The notes under the pieces: model-generated | Told to the model about the DNA's origin: nothing | What the model saw: only the letters and a program-made list of their open reading frames with translations | Database searches by the model: none | Source of the DNA: Manduca sexta | Taxonomy: Eukaryota; Arthropoda; Insecta; Lepidoptera; Sphingidae | Reading direction: 5' to 3' | Length of the DNA stretch: 64,000 nucleotides | Assembly: GCF_014839805.1 (NCBI RefSeq) | Contig: NC_051129.1 | Location: 8,560,920 to 8,624,919, forward strand | Program-made: the position numbers and the translations under genes | Shown: positions 1 through 11,960 of the stretch, piece after piece | How positions within the stretch are numbered: the stretch's first letter is position 1 | Layout: each line of letters starts with the position of its first letter

Positions 1-2147
1 AACTATTAAATCTTGCTTTATGTGTAGGTATTGGTGTTTCATCGAAATAATGCCTACACGGAATAAAATATAGAGTTTATCGTTTGCCAAAAACAAATCT
101 CAACATATCTGCAGTTATGGTTCGGTAATACCACACTGCCCCATATCACTACAGTGTAGTCAAGCGTTATTCAAATTAAATTGTATCTAGGAATTGAGTC
201 CAGGAACTAATGATTCTTAAATTTTGAACACCATCTAGCATGATTACAATTTGTAGGTTCAGACGTTGTGTTTCCTTTTAAACTCTATGAATGTATTAGC
301 AAATATTCATAATCTTCTTAACACGTGCCCAATTATTCTTTACCTTCTTTACCGTCTCCTTTGTCACCACAAGCCACATAGATCTTTTCATGACTTACAT
401 ACACCTATCACTCGCATATCACTCGATCGCTCGTTAACTCAAAAACCCTGATGATGATGATTCAAAAACCCTTTCACTTCAAAATCAAACCTTTTATCAA
501 CGTTCGCGTGAAATCTTCACACAACCTAAAGCTATTCAATGATATTGAAAAAAACGTAAACTTTCTGATACATAAAATCTCATTTTCACATACAAGAAGT
601 CCGTTAATTGAAGTAATAAGCCGCGGTGGGCCGTGTCGAATGATTATAAGAGGAGCGGTATGCGCCCGCTCTGATTAGATGGCGCAACGTTCATGCGACA
701 CTAGAATGTCAACAATTCGCCGAGATGATCGCTTGCGACACTGGTTGCTACAAGGTTTTGGTGATACTAATTGGTTGTTTAATGGCTATGCAAAATATAG
801 CGTGTATTATATTCTCTTTTATCGTGTTGTTGGCGGGTTGGTCAATCTGTACTCTACTTTCTTAATCAACGTCAACTAGGCTGTTGTAAACCATGAACCA
901 AATCTTGCGACATTGTTGTACTGAACACGATTATGGTTGGTGACATCTAAGTTAGAGCCGCTCTGTAGGGTACAATTATAATAAAATACGAAGAATTCGC
1001 ACCAGTTCCCCGTATAATTCTATCATCAGGCAAATAGAGTTTGCATTATCTAAGCAACGGGCCACGGTTTTGGAATGCATGACAGATCGGCCACGAAAGA
1101 AAAAGCGCTCACTCGCCGTTGAATTAAGCGATTGGCGCTGAATGGTGGCGCGGCACGCGGAACCAAACGGGCTTCACGACGCGCGCGCATCCACGCCGCG
1201 CTTTGTCTCAGCTCGCTTGACCCGTGCCCCAAGCAAAAACCGGTAAAAACTAACAAAAAAAAAAACACAACGCTGTCTATTTATAATTGGGTAAAAACGC
1301 GGCCAACTATGTTTTTATTCGTAAAAAGCGTCCCCTTTCATTTTATGCGCCTAAGACTGGTTAATGCAGATGACCGTTTTCCTAGAAAATTAATTAAACT
1401 CACAAATTGATAGTACGATTATTGTGAAACAAGTTGTTTTTTTTGTCGCACTGTAAAGACAGGCTTCATTCTGCAGAGGATGCAAAAAATGTATATATTT
1501 AATATCTCATGTACCTTAACACGATCCATTTACGTCCGAGTTATGATTGACAGCGGATCTATTGCTGCGTCTCATTGCAAATGCAAAAATAAGCACATTA
1601 TCATTTCCACGACATCTGGAATTAACAATCATGTTTTCCCCTTTGATATTGCTGCTATTTCTTTCTTATTCCATTTTAGACACCTTTAACAAGTGTGCAC
1701 AAAAACAATGACCATTTAAGTGTATCGTGAGACGTACAAATGTCCAGAATCTTGTATTTCAATGGCATGTTATGCTAGACTATGTAAATCTGAATATTTT
1801 TCGCAATCAAATGATGCTATTTACGTTACGTATCAAATAGTGAAAGCTCGCACTCCTCCGTTACCCAAACAGCAAAATATCAGTTAAAATAACTTTTTGT
1901 AGGAATTGATTGTGAAAATATATAAAATAGGTGAATTCAGGTGGAACAAAAAAAATACTTTTGCACTGTGTATGTGAAGCTCAATTTCATAAACTGGATC
2001 ACATGTGTTTTGATACCAACGTAAACTATTGATTAAATTAAATCAAATGACTAGCCACCTTACTCGGTCGATACAATGCTCAATTTTGATCTATGGGGTT
2101 TTCCACATTTATTGTATTAAATCAACATGCTCGTTTAGTATATTCTT

Positions 2148-2700
2148 GGTAACAAGGCAATTGTTAAGTGACCTGTGGTGCTAATGTAAATCCAGTTGCA
2201 GGCACTTGACGCCCAATTTCGCAATCCGGCACACGGTGTCTTGTTACCACGAGGAAAGGACGTGTCAGATCCGTACTTCGTGAGACCAAGTTTCAAATCA
2301 ATGAAACAGCGAGCACTGGTCCCTTGGTCAGTACAGTACTCGATGTTTATATAACGGGTAATAGTCGAGTCGAATCAATGGTCTTCTACTACAATCCCAG
2401 TAACAAGGCATTTGTTCAATAGAGCTGTGCCGTAGTGCTTATTTAAAGTTAGTAGACACGTTAGGTTACACAATATGGCACGCGATGTCTTGTTATCAAA
2501 AAGGAACGCTCGCTTATCTCGCTAGTCTGAAATCAATGTAACAATTTACAGTTCAATCACTACCTTGAATAATGTGCAGGTTGATGTAACGGCTTTCAAC
2601 AGTTATTGGGGGCTGGTAGGTACGCGCTCGTTTAGGATAATCCTGGTAACAAGGCGTTTGTTAAGCGAAGTGTGCCGCGGTGCTAATTTAAAGCCGACGG
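2148..2700. repeat. Decayed tandem repeat, about 250-bp unit, with internal inverted arms
   Basis: The core GTAACAAGGC followed by TTGTTAAG-like sequence, then GTGCCG-GTGCT and ATTTAAA, recurs at 2148, 2399 and 2645, spacings 251 and 246 bp. In the first two units a second shared block ends in CTTGTTACC (2240-2248) or CTTGTTATC (2489-2497), the reverse complement of the GGTAACAAG arm, about 90 bp away. The third unit lacks a clear second arm. Divergence between units is substantial, so this is an old duplication. I know no family name for it. Confidence 0.65.
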
Positions 2701-3965
2701 TGGTCGCGGCTGGCGGCGCGCTACTCCGCATCTCATTTACCTTATCGAGGCGGGGCGCGCGGTCGGCCGCGTCACTCAACGTCGTTGCTCTCAACTAAAC
2801 ACGTACTTAGCCCTATCCACCGTCTATCGGCCGCCGTGCAACATCTGACTGGCCAGCCAGTGCACTCATAACTGTTTAATTATGTGCATAAACTAGAACT
2901 GGAGTTGGTGGAACGGATTGATGAGCTACGAACGTATTGCGTCTCGATTATTACCTCGCTTCATTTCTGTAATGGATCTCATTGAGCATTAGCGTATTCG
3001 CATTGCAATTGGTGATTACACGGTCTATAAATTTCAAATGTTTTGAAATTGGTTTTTGAAAAGTTTATGAGATTTTTTGTCGGTAAACAGGTTTGTAGTT
3101 GAATAACAACCCGGGCCCTTATTCTGTATGATAGTGTAAACGCGTAACGCGGCCGTGTCATGTTATCTCCGAGAAATGTGCGTGGAATGGTATTCTGTAA
3201 GTCAAATTTCTATAGTCCTAAACATGACGCGTTGTGTTACGTGATTGTTACGCACTGTTAAAATAACGTGCGGGATAGAGAATAAGGCCCCTGATTAACG
3301 GCAATCGTATTGTTCGTTTCAGTTTTAAACATCAAAACATATCAATATCATAATTCTCACTGAATAATATTTCACAAGCAGCAATCGGAAACGCTGGCAA
3401 TAATTTGAATCCATTGTTTCCCGTAACTCGGATCGATAGCACTCACCGTAAAATGGAATCTTAAATCCGGGGAAAAATCGTAATTGTCGAGTACAATATC
3501 AGAGAGCTGAAAACTCGGCGGCTAATGGTCTTATTCAAATTTGGTACACGGCAAATGGAAGGATAAATCCCGGGCAGCCGGCGGACGCGCTGAGGTAATG
3601 AGCTAATTCGGCATGCGCCAGAGAGCTCTCGTGCACTTTAAATATATGCTGTGCTATAGAATAGTTGTGCAGCGAATGCACTCCATGCGCTAATGCACAC
3701 ATATTACTAATTTTGTTTACGTTCACGTGCTCATGTGTGTAACTGGGTAAAGAAGATTGAATGATGTTTATCGTTTGCTTTGCGACTCTACAACTCTACA
3801 AAACAAAGATAGATAAGTTTAATGTAATAGTGTAAATAGAGTGTCGGTGAAAAATAAAATACTTTGTAAAACTAATTTCTATACGTGTTTAATTGACAAT
3901 GTTTTTATCATTTCCCCGTATACCGTGTACCTCAGAACAGATTTCTCTGATTATTACAAACATTA

Positions 3966-4077
3966 TAAATTTGGTATGGAGATAATTAGAAACCTTGGAA
4001 AAGAAATAGAAAAATATATAGTGGACTTTTATCCCGGAAAACTCTTCCACGCAGGCAAAACCGCGAGGAAAAGCTAG
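3966..4077 (+). mobile_element. Helitron-like 3' end, 5' truncated
   Basis: The segment matches, with interruptions, the last 110 bp or so of the element at 37094-37396: AAATTTGGTATGGAGATA, then a short AATATATAGTGGA block, then ATCCCGGAAAACTC, ending in AGCTAG before a T. CTAG end with the following T fits Helitron 3' termini (CTRR, insertion at AT). The 5' portion is missing or too diverged to trace. Confidence 0.6.
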
Positions 4078-4309
4078 TTATAAATATGGAAACAATATAG
4101 ATAACGCCAATTACAATTGAGTATGTATTAATTGCATATTGAAGTACCTTGAGTTATCCACGCCCATATAAAACCATTGGAATAGAACAAAGAATGAGAG
4201 AATGCAAAGGCAGAAAACGAAACTGCCTACAGACGCAGTAGGCATTGTTTTAAACGTAGAAACTCGACAGCGTCGACCAATACGGGCGTCGTGGGCGATA
4301 ATTAAAAAT

Positions 4310-4585
4310 TCAAATTAGGAACGCGGTCCCCTCGCGCGACGCCGTTGGTGATTACCGACCGAGCGGAGCGTTAATTACGTGCGACCAATTAAAATGCGGC
4401 GCGACGCGTCTCTGCGCAGCCGACCGGGCCCGGCGCCGCCTCCCTGAAACTAGGCGTGGTAATTAACGGTCGACCGAAAGGGTTGTGATTTTCCGGGCGT
4501 CATGCTCCGCGCGGGGGCGTGCGATTAATCACCACCACAGTGAAGGAGTGGCGACGGGGAACGCGCCTTGTCTCGCTTTGTTCTA
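4310..4585. promoter_or_regulatory. GC-rich block with TAATTA/TTAAT cores
   Basis: A sharply GC- and CpG-rich island lies inside AT-rich DNA, punctuated by homeodomain-type cores (TTAATTA near 4370, CCAATTAAA near 4385, GGTAATTAAC near 4459, GATTAATC near 4525). No convincing coding frame crosses it. A promoter, enhancer or 5'-UTR exon are all possible; function is inference only. Confidence 0.35.
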
Positions 4586-6457
4586 AGCGAAGGCCCTTGT
4601 TCCCACTTGTTTGCTAGTTTCGTTGTAGAAAAACTTGCAAGATACAAAAAGGAAGTCAGCTAAGAATCACTTACTCTTCAAAGGACAATACATATTCCTC
4701 ACACACTATATTCTAGCTAATTCGCATACAGACCGCAAGCCACGCCTCGTCTATTTTTACAACTGAACAAAAATAAAGTGCGAGACGCTAAAGAAACAAT
4801 AAAGCAAGTCACATTTGCATGCGGCAATTCGTCCGCACGTGGAAAAGACGTAGGCGGAAGTTATTGAGTGGAGGCTCGAGAGCCCCCGCGCCTTGTGCTA
4901 TCGGGCTGTGCATCTCGCTGGGCACGGAATTCCTCACTTAAATAACAAGTTTAGCCATTTGCTTGTATTATATATTTTAGAGAATATTTGACGAGTTTTA
5001 ATAATTAATGGGATAAGAAAATGTAGGATTTACGGTCTGCGATCAAGATTTCTTTTAATATTAGGAAAAAAAAATCTAGTGGGATAAACATTTTATAGCT
5101 AAATTACCTGGTGACCAGCATATTAGGTAATATAGATTGTTTATGATTGTTCTAAAACCAAATTAAAGGGGTCTTTTATAAATAAATATTAAGCTCTTTC
5201 CTGATTTTTTTTCCTGGACTTTTGCTTAGTTAGTAGACTACGTAACTTAGAAGTGCAGAAGATTTAAAACCTCTTATCTGTTCAGATGTTTGATAGTGAT
5301 GCTCTATCTCTTGCAAAGATTCAAAACTTAACCAAAAATAAACAATCCATTAGAAAAACCGCTCAAATAAAAAACACGCACCTGCATCGACATTACGAAA
5401 CAATGAAAAAGCCGATGAAGTATGAATGATCCGCGTTGCTGGAAGTTATTCCGCGGTGTTCCCCCTACGACCCCCCCCCCTTATTCGGTCGCAACGAGCC
5501 TCCCCCGCCCGGCCGTCACCGGCAGAAGAAAAATGCTAACACGCCCCCGCGAAAACTATTAGTTATTTTGGCACCCCAACAGGCCGATGCTTACTTCCAT
5601 TATAGACTACTAACCTACACCGGGTACGCGTGGGACCCTACTGTAAGAACAAGAGCCGGTCGAGCCTCGCCAATTAATTTTCAGGCTTGTGACATTTCCT
5701 CATATGATATTCGTTGAGTAATTAATCTATTTTACAGGATTTTCGAAGCTAATGTTTTTTTCTGATTTATTCTTATAGCAGCTAATAAATAATAGGTTCA
5801 CTCATTACTCGCTAAAATTATAAATGTGCTATAAATACGCTGAAGACTATCTTCATATCAGCCATAAATTCGAGCTATGTTTTTGCATCGAAATATCAGA
5901 TTTTTTTTTCTATTATATATGACTGTGAGTTGTTAACCGTTGAGGACCAATCACTGACTATCTTCCCGGCATTCAGTGTACACAACATACTAGATGCTGT
6001 GAAACGTTTGTTATATGAAGCATCTATTTATTTATTTTTTGTACTAAGTAATCTGGGTTGACATGTGATAATTTTTAATGAGCGATATAATTGTAACTTA
6101 TGTTTTGGGAATATCTACATTAACTGTTTATAACTGTCAAATTAAATTAACTTGAAACATATGATCAGGTTGTTAGTCACAAAACAATTTAAAAATGGGA
6201 ACACTCAAAGCAACATGTAGAGAAGACGCGAGAGCTAAGTTAACACTTAAATCCATCGTTGCAGACGCAATGATGAAATTCAAAACAAGATAAAGAATAT
6301 GGCCCATAAAAGTTTCATTGCTGTTAACTTATTTATGAAGTTGACTACGTATTTAAATGTGTAGTTGCGTCAAGGATACGGGCTGAGGCTTATGGCAATA
6401 CTTATGTATATGGCAATGTATCAAGTATAATTTGGAAGTACTTTACGACTTAAGAGA

Positions 6458-6530
6458 GCCGAGGCTCAGTTGGTATGTGAGTGTGATCATTGTGCTGAAG
6501 TAACAGTTCGATCCCCAGTTTTGGTTATAT
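6458..6530 (+). repeat. tRNA-derived SINE-like or tRNA-pseudogene sequence
   Basis: An A-box-like GGCTCAGTTGGTA (6462-6474) is followed about 35 bases later by a near-consensus B box, AGTTCGATCCCC (6505-6516). This is the internal Pol III promoter arrangement of tRNAs and tRNA-derived SINEs. The acceptor and anticodon stems do not pair well enough for a functional tRNA, so a SINE head is the better reading. Confidence 0.5.
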
Positions 6531-7743
6531 GATACTTCATGACTCCAAGCCAAGGTGTCTTTATATCATCATCTTAAATATCCTCTTTAGTCGATACCTT
6601 TATAAAATCTGCATTTCTTAATAGAAAATTCTGAATTAATCAAGATTAAATAATAAACCTTAAATAACTCAGTAGATACTTTTTTATTATTTTTTCGAGA
6701 GACGTATCTTTAGGCGTAATTTAACTTTTGCACCTAATCAAACTATCGAAACTGCTGGCTGCATGGCTTCTATCTAATGTTCTTTTAATTAATATCCATA
6801 TCCTGAACGCTGTGTAAAGAAAATTTCATTCCCGTCCCTCCCCCTCTTCAGTGGCGACGTATTGATAATAATGACATAGCATCTTTTACGTTACTTTTAC
6901 CTTCTTTGAAACATTTTTCCCATAATTTCGGAACGTTGTCGGCTTTTGCTATGTTTATTTTTTTGCTGTCTATACTTGGTTAGAAGACAATGTACTTATT
7001 GAGAATGTTTCATTTGTTGAAGGAGGCAATCTCCGGATGCCATATCTAGTATCTTCTAAAGGCATCTTTAATTTACTTCGATAGTGAAATTAGGATTTTA
7101 TTCTAAATTATTGATGCAACAGTTATCTCGACTAAATTTCAATTAATCTTGGTTAAAAGCTATTTGTTTGCATGCGTCATATCAAAATATCTAATATAGC
7201 ACCTCCTGGATATATCTAAGGTGCTTGTGTTTTTGCTCCTCACGTTGTATATTATCCAAGACATATGAAGCGCAAACATTGTCCCCGTCAAGTACACGCC
7301 CTCCGATCTGTCACACACTTCCGACTCACCATTACCCTCCTTAATTGATCTCCGTATCTCATAAACATTAACGAAACATGTATTATGTATTTTATGACAG
7401 TTCTGTGTATATTTTATTCTTGTTGTGGTTATTTTCGATGTTTAAGACATAAATGAGTCACCTAATGATCAAGAAGATACACAAACATACACATTGTCAA
7501 AAGAAGACATGTATTGGTGTTTTTATTTTGTAGGTTTAGTCAAAAAATCATGGGAGTCGCCTATTGGTAGTGGTGACCCATAAACATTACCAAAAGAATG
7601 ATCATGGTGTCAAAGGAAAAGCGGGGATTAAAAATTAGACTGCGCTTTGAAAATAATTTTAAATGGCTTTTTACGATCCCGAGGATTATTTAATTGCGCA
7701 ACAGCGATGCTATCAGTGACTACTATATACGAATCAAAGACCA

Positions 7744-7866
7744 CATCTGCCTTTTTGACTTAGTCCAAACGTCCTGTCTTGTCATAGTAAAAATACTAGC
7801 TCATCTGCCTTTTTGACTTGAACGAACGTCCAAACGTCCTGTCTTATCATAGTCAAAATACTAGCT
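7744..7866. repeat. Two-copy tandem duplication, about 58-65 bp
   Basis: The sequence starting CATCTGCCTTTTTGACTT and running through CGTCCTGTCTT to ATACTAGCT occurs at 7744-7801 and again at 7802-7866. The second copy has a few extra bases (GAACGAACGTC) in the middle. The copies are otherwise nearly identical, so the duplication is recent. Confidence 0.85.
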
Positions 7867-8269
7867 TGTTATACAAACAAATCGTTGCTCTCTTTCAGAG
7901 CATAAGTATACATCAGTGAAGGTAAACGTACCAGTAGGCAATTGACAAATCCTTCATAGATCCGATTTTATTGTCGGTAGCATCCAGCGAGCCCTTACAC
8001 GTCTCGTACACGATACTAAGGAATGCAGCCTCTGAATATACATCCGTGTGCGTATGCCTTTATTTCATTCAACTGTACTACCGTGAAGTTTTATGTCGAT
8101 ATTCTGCAAGTGCTTATGTTCAAACTTAAATAGAATAGACAGTCGATTTGAATGAAGTTTTTTGCCCCCACACAGTTGATCAGATGTTTTTACCGAAATC
8201 AAGGTTGTCGTTTTGTTCCATTATATGCGCAAATTGAAATGTACTCTGCAATGAAATTACATGGATGTT

Positions 8270-8695
8270 TTCCCACGGAGTGGTCGGCGCGGCGCGGTCG
8301 GGAGTTACAACGTTATAAGAGTGTAGGTAATGTGAGGACAAAGCGGCCACGGCACTTACATAAAGGCCAACACTTGCACACAAATGAAACATCACATAGT
8401 TTGCACATACGCTCTGTAGACAAAGCACACAAGCACGTGAGGTCATCTCCCCTCATTAGGTGGTTAGTTTTCCGGGCGTGTCCGCAGACTCCGCGGATGT
8501 GCGCGCGGGGGCTGGGGGTGCAAGGGGTCGAGTTGAGTGAGACGCGGGGGGGGGTCAGACGGGAAGTTACTTAATTAATCCCCGCGCGGCCGCCATTGGC
8601 CGGCGGGGCGGCGGGCGGGCGGCGATCTCATCGCCCACGCGTTAATTGGGCGGGCGGGCCTTCGGACAGATTAGAGCTCTCGCGCTCGCTGTTAA
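8270..8695. promoter_or_regulatory. GC-rich block with CCAAT core
   Basis: CpG-dense DNA carries an inverted CCAAT motif (CCATTGG, 8593-8599) inside a 15-base word whose exact reverse complement lies at 11767-11781, and TTAATTAA or TTAATTGG motifs at about 8571 and 8641. The long frames crossing it have low-complexity Arg/Gly/Ala composition and look like by-products of GC content. It is a candidate promoter or enhancer; no transcript boundary is visible. Confidence 0.35.
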
Positions 8696-9719
8696 TGAAA
8701 CAGGATTCTGTATGTATCTACCTACCAAGTAAGTGTTTTACTGCTCATACCAACATGCAAATATATCACAACTGCGTAAGGGAGGAAGCTTCTCATACCC
8801 AATTCCTGTATCAAAACATATAATAAAATTGTAACAGGCCCATTTCTGTACATTAAGGAAATTTAACAAAAACAAATATGTGTAGGATCTTTACAGCCGC
8901 AAGAACAGTTTAGAATTTTTGTCTGTCTGTTGGTACACAAATCATGCAGAAACTATTGCATGGAATTGAATGCAATTTTCACTAATTTATTCCGAGAGGT
9001 CTAACTTAAAATATAAGTTTCATGTTATGAAAATATAACGCAAGAATTTTATTCCGAACACACTATTATATAGGAAGTAATGAATTATTTTTTTAATTAT
9101 CAATATTATTTTAAAACTTAGCGCATAGTCGTCGTGGGTGACAATTATCCAACCGCTATATGTTTATTACTTCCAAGCCCTTACCACGGAGAGAATGTAC
9201 AAAGTTTGTCGCAATACCGCGATTTATTTCAGGCTCGAAGATAAAAGCCGTTCATCGTTGAATCACGAACATTGAGAGAACGTTATGTTACAGAGATTTC
9301 CTGTTGAGGTTTTCCTTTTACGTCATAACGACAGACACACGTGCCGTGTTAAATGTGGCTTGGATATACCAACCCTGCTTAGACACCGCATTTGTAAATT
9401 TAATGCAGAGTTAAATTAAAGTTTATGAAGAAACTACTAAATCGTCCTTAGTTACGTTTTTGTTCTACGTATCTCGTGAATTACTTTACGAGGAGAGACA
9501 AAATGAAAAATATATACACAATATAAACGTGTAGAGGCGGCGCATTAATAAATATTGTAGTAGGGATGGAGTTGGCTGGAAACTAATATCGCTCTCGTCG
9601 CGTCAAGTGAACGTATAAAGCTCAGATTTAGCGTGAGCCGAGGGCTGAGCGGGCGCGAAACGCCCAGGTAAAGTACCTACTTACACCTCGATATACGAGG
9701 AAACGTAAATTATAATATT

Positions 9720-9990
9720 GTGTGTGTCGGGCGGCTGTAACCCTCTCGCGCTCGCGTCGCCGAGCGTCGAGCGCCGAGCAGCGGCGGCGTGTGTGCGCGC
9801 CCACTGAAAGAAAAGCAATTTCCTGCGGGCGGCGGCCGCGGGAGCGGGCAGCGGGGGACGGCGGCCCGGGGCGGCGGGGCAGCGGGGTTGAGCTCTCGCG
9901 CGAATATAATTTTGTTCATTTTTTTCATTCGGGCGAGTTAATTCGGCTCCGCGGCGGAGTCGGCTATTGATTAGGGCGCGTCTTACGTTT
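9720..9990. promoter_or_regulatory. GC-rich block with G-runs
   Basis: A CpG-rich block has several G-runs at 9840-9890 (quadruplex-capable on the + strand), followed by TTAATTCGG (9938-9946) and TTGATTAGG (9966-9974). Opposing frames across it are mutual shadows of the GC composition, and no conserved protein is seen. Confidence 0.3.
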
Positions 9991-10858
9991 TAATTTGTTT
10001 GCGCGCGCAGCCAGCGATGCACCCGCCGAGATGAGCTGCCGGCTCCCGCTCACCCCCCCAAGCTACTCACCTACCACCCACGACACTAGCCAAGTACTAA
10101 TGAAGCCTCCGATAACGGCGTACACCTTAATTGTGTAACACCATAGTTGCTACAATCCGCCACTACAATCAATCTCTACTCATGTAGTACACAATACGTT
10201 ACACACTCGCTTTTCAAGAAGAAAGCGTATGTGACGTAAATTATATTAAACAACAAACGTTTTGCTCTCATGGGAACTGCAATACCTACAACAACCGTTA
10301 AACGCATGTTTCTAGTCATAGGTAACCAGAGCTATTTCTATGTACCATAGTTTGTAGGTGGTAGCGGCTACCTATGTAGCGGGGTGTAGTAATTAACGTT
10401 GCATCGCGGTGGCGCGGGTGGTGCGCAGCGCCATTGGTCATCTGCACCCGATCTCCTACAGCCACCTCCCCCTGGTGGCTGCTCTCCCCTTGTGCCCACC
10501 GGCGTGCGGACACCCCGCGGGCGCCGGCGGGCACAGCCTGTGAAACAACGCCGGCTGCATGTGACACATTAGTAAATGAGACGACATTCGTTACGTACCA
10601 CCTAGATGGAAGCCTTCCGCGAGTCGCTAACTCGAGATACGCGCCGCGCCGGCCGGCTGATGCAATTTCCTGATATGCGTCGAATGGTCAATGGAACGAT
10701 AGAGTTGACGCCGGCTATCTTTACATACATGGTATTGAAAATGTCAGACTATTGGAGGAGGTAGGTTTGGATCTGTAATCAAACGGCTGAGGAGTCTAGG
10801 CAATACAGGACTATTTTTTAATAACAATAGTGCATTAAAATCATAATGAAAATGTATA

Positions 10859-11038
10859 GCTATAATAATATACAGCTGAAGAGTTTTTTTGAATGCGCTT
10901 ATCTCAGGAACCACTAAAACGTTTTTTTTTTTTCATTTATAGGGAGCTACATTACTCCTGAGTAAAGGCTACTTATCCCGAGAAAAGATTTCTCCCGGAG
11001 TAACTTATTATGAGGGCGAAGCCGCAGGCAAAAGCTAG
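10859..11038 (+). mobile_element. Short non-autonomous Helitron-like element
   Basis: Near the 5' end it has TATAATAATATACAGCTGAA with GAATGCGCTTATCTCAGGAAC, matching the start of the element at 59767. At the 3' end it has GGGCGAAGCCGCAGGCAAAA then GCTAGT, the hairpin and CTAG end. The interior, with TTATCCCGAG-like sequence, is shortened to about 180 bp in total. Confidence 0.7.
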
Positions 11039-11499
11039 TAGCTAATGTTTTACAGAATTGTTGCCAAAGAACTACTGATAAATTAATATATATGTTTATA
11101 ATATATGTATAAGTACATGTCTAGATACTGCATGGTGAGACAAGAGTGGAGACGATGAAAAAAATATATATTTAGGTATAGGAACTTGTTTGGTAGTTAG
11201 GTTGCGGAGTAATTTAAAGCATCTACTTTACATTTACTTTTCCATTTATGTTTATTGAAATGAAATACATATATCAAAATCAATTAGCGAGTCTAATAAC
11301 GACCAATTAACTTACAAAAGTTTTAATTACATAAGTTTATTAATAACAATAATTTAATCAATATGCGTGGAAGGGAATCGGGTATATACGTGGTAAATCT
11401 CACCCATTATTTTCACGACCCGATTGTAAATTATTATATTATCAAATATTTATGTTGACCTGTATTAAAATGGAAATTTATTTATTTATATATGTGAAT

Positions 11500-11960
11500 A
11501 CGTGAGCAGGGCGAGCGGTTCTGCGAGTTGGCTTGCCGAATTGGTGTTGCGGAGACAGCGGCAGCGAGACGAGCGGCCGTTTCAATAAATCGCTTGGCGC
11601 GGCTCGGTGTGGCGCGGCAGCCGCCTCCGCTCGGCCATTAACCGTTTCGATAGTGTATATTGTTGGTGGCTCGCATTGTTTTATTACTTTCATTTTATTG
11701 TTTTAATTCGTGTGCGGGTGCGCGCTATTTGCGTGCGCGCAGTGTGTCGCGCGCCCCGCCCCCACGCGCCGGCCAATGGCGCGCCGCCCGCTAACGAGGC
11801 ACGCGCGCTCCCGCTGCCGCCGCCGCGCGATCGCCCGCGCCCGCTGCCGCTCGCCGCTCCGCTCGCGCCGCGCCGCGCCACTCCACGCATTGTTTCGCTC
11901 GTTTTGTTGTGCGGGTGCGCTGCGCGCGCGCCTCCCACCCGCCGATAATTTCAATGTCCC
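11500..11960. promoter_or_regulatory. GC-rich block, promoter-like
   Basis: This is the longest CpG-rich block in the 5' part of the window. It contains CGCCGGCCAATGGCG at 11767-11781, a direct CCAAT box in GC-rich context. Frames run open on both strands because stop codons are rare in this composition, and the predicted proteins are Arg/Ala/Pro-rich with no family features. A promoter or first noncoding exon, perhaps for METTL9 about 5 kb downstream, is possible but unproven. Confidence 0.35.

Larger units (their letters stand above)
1..4259. other. Intergenic or intronic stretch without a recognisable gene
   Basis: No reading frame here resembles a protein I recognise, and the frames present are short and of random composition. 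It could be an intron upstream of the METTL9 exons at 17130 or true intergenic DNA; the sequence does not decide. It contains the decayed tandem repeat at 2.1-2.75 kb and a Helitron 3' end at 3966-4077, annotated separately. Confidence 0.6.
4586..8270. other. Non-genic AT-rich stretch
   Basis: No supported gene is seen. It holds the SINE-like sequence at 6458-6530 and the small tandem duplication at 7744-7866. A short C/G-rich segment near 5470-5540 breaks the AT-rich background but has no recognisable product. Confidence 0.55.

Noticed and set aside
6458..6530. Functional tRNA gene
   Set aside because: A and B boxes are present, but the acceptor, D and anticodon stems do not pair, so a SINE-like origin fits better.
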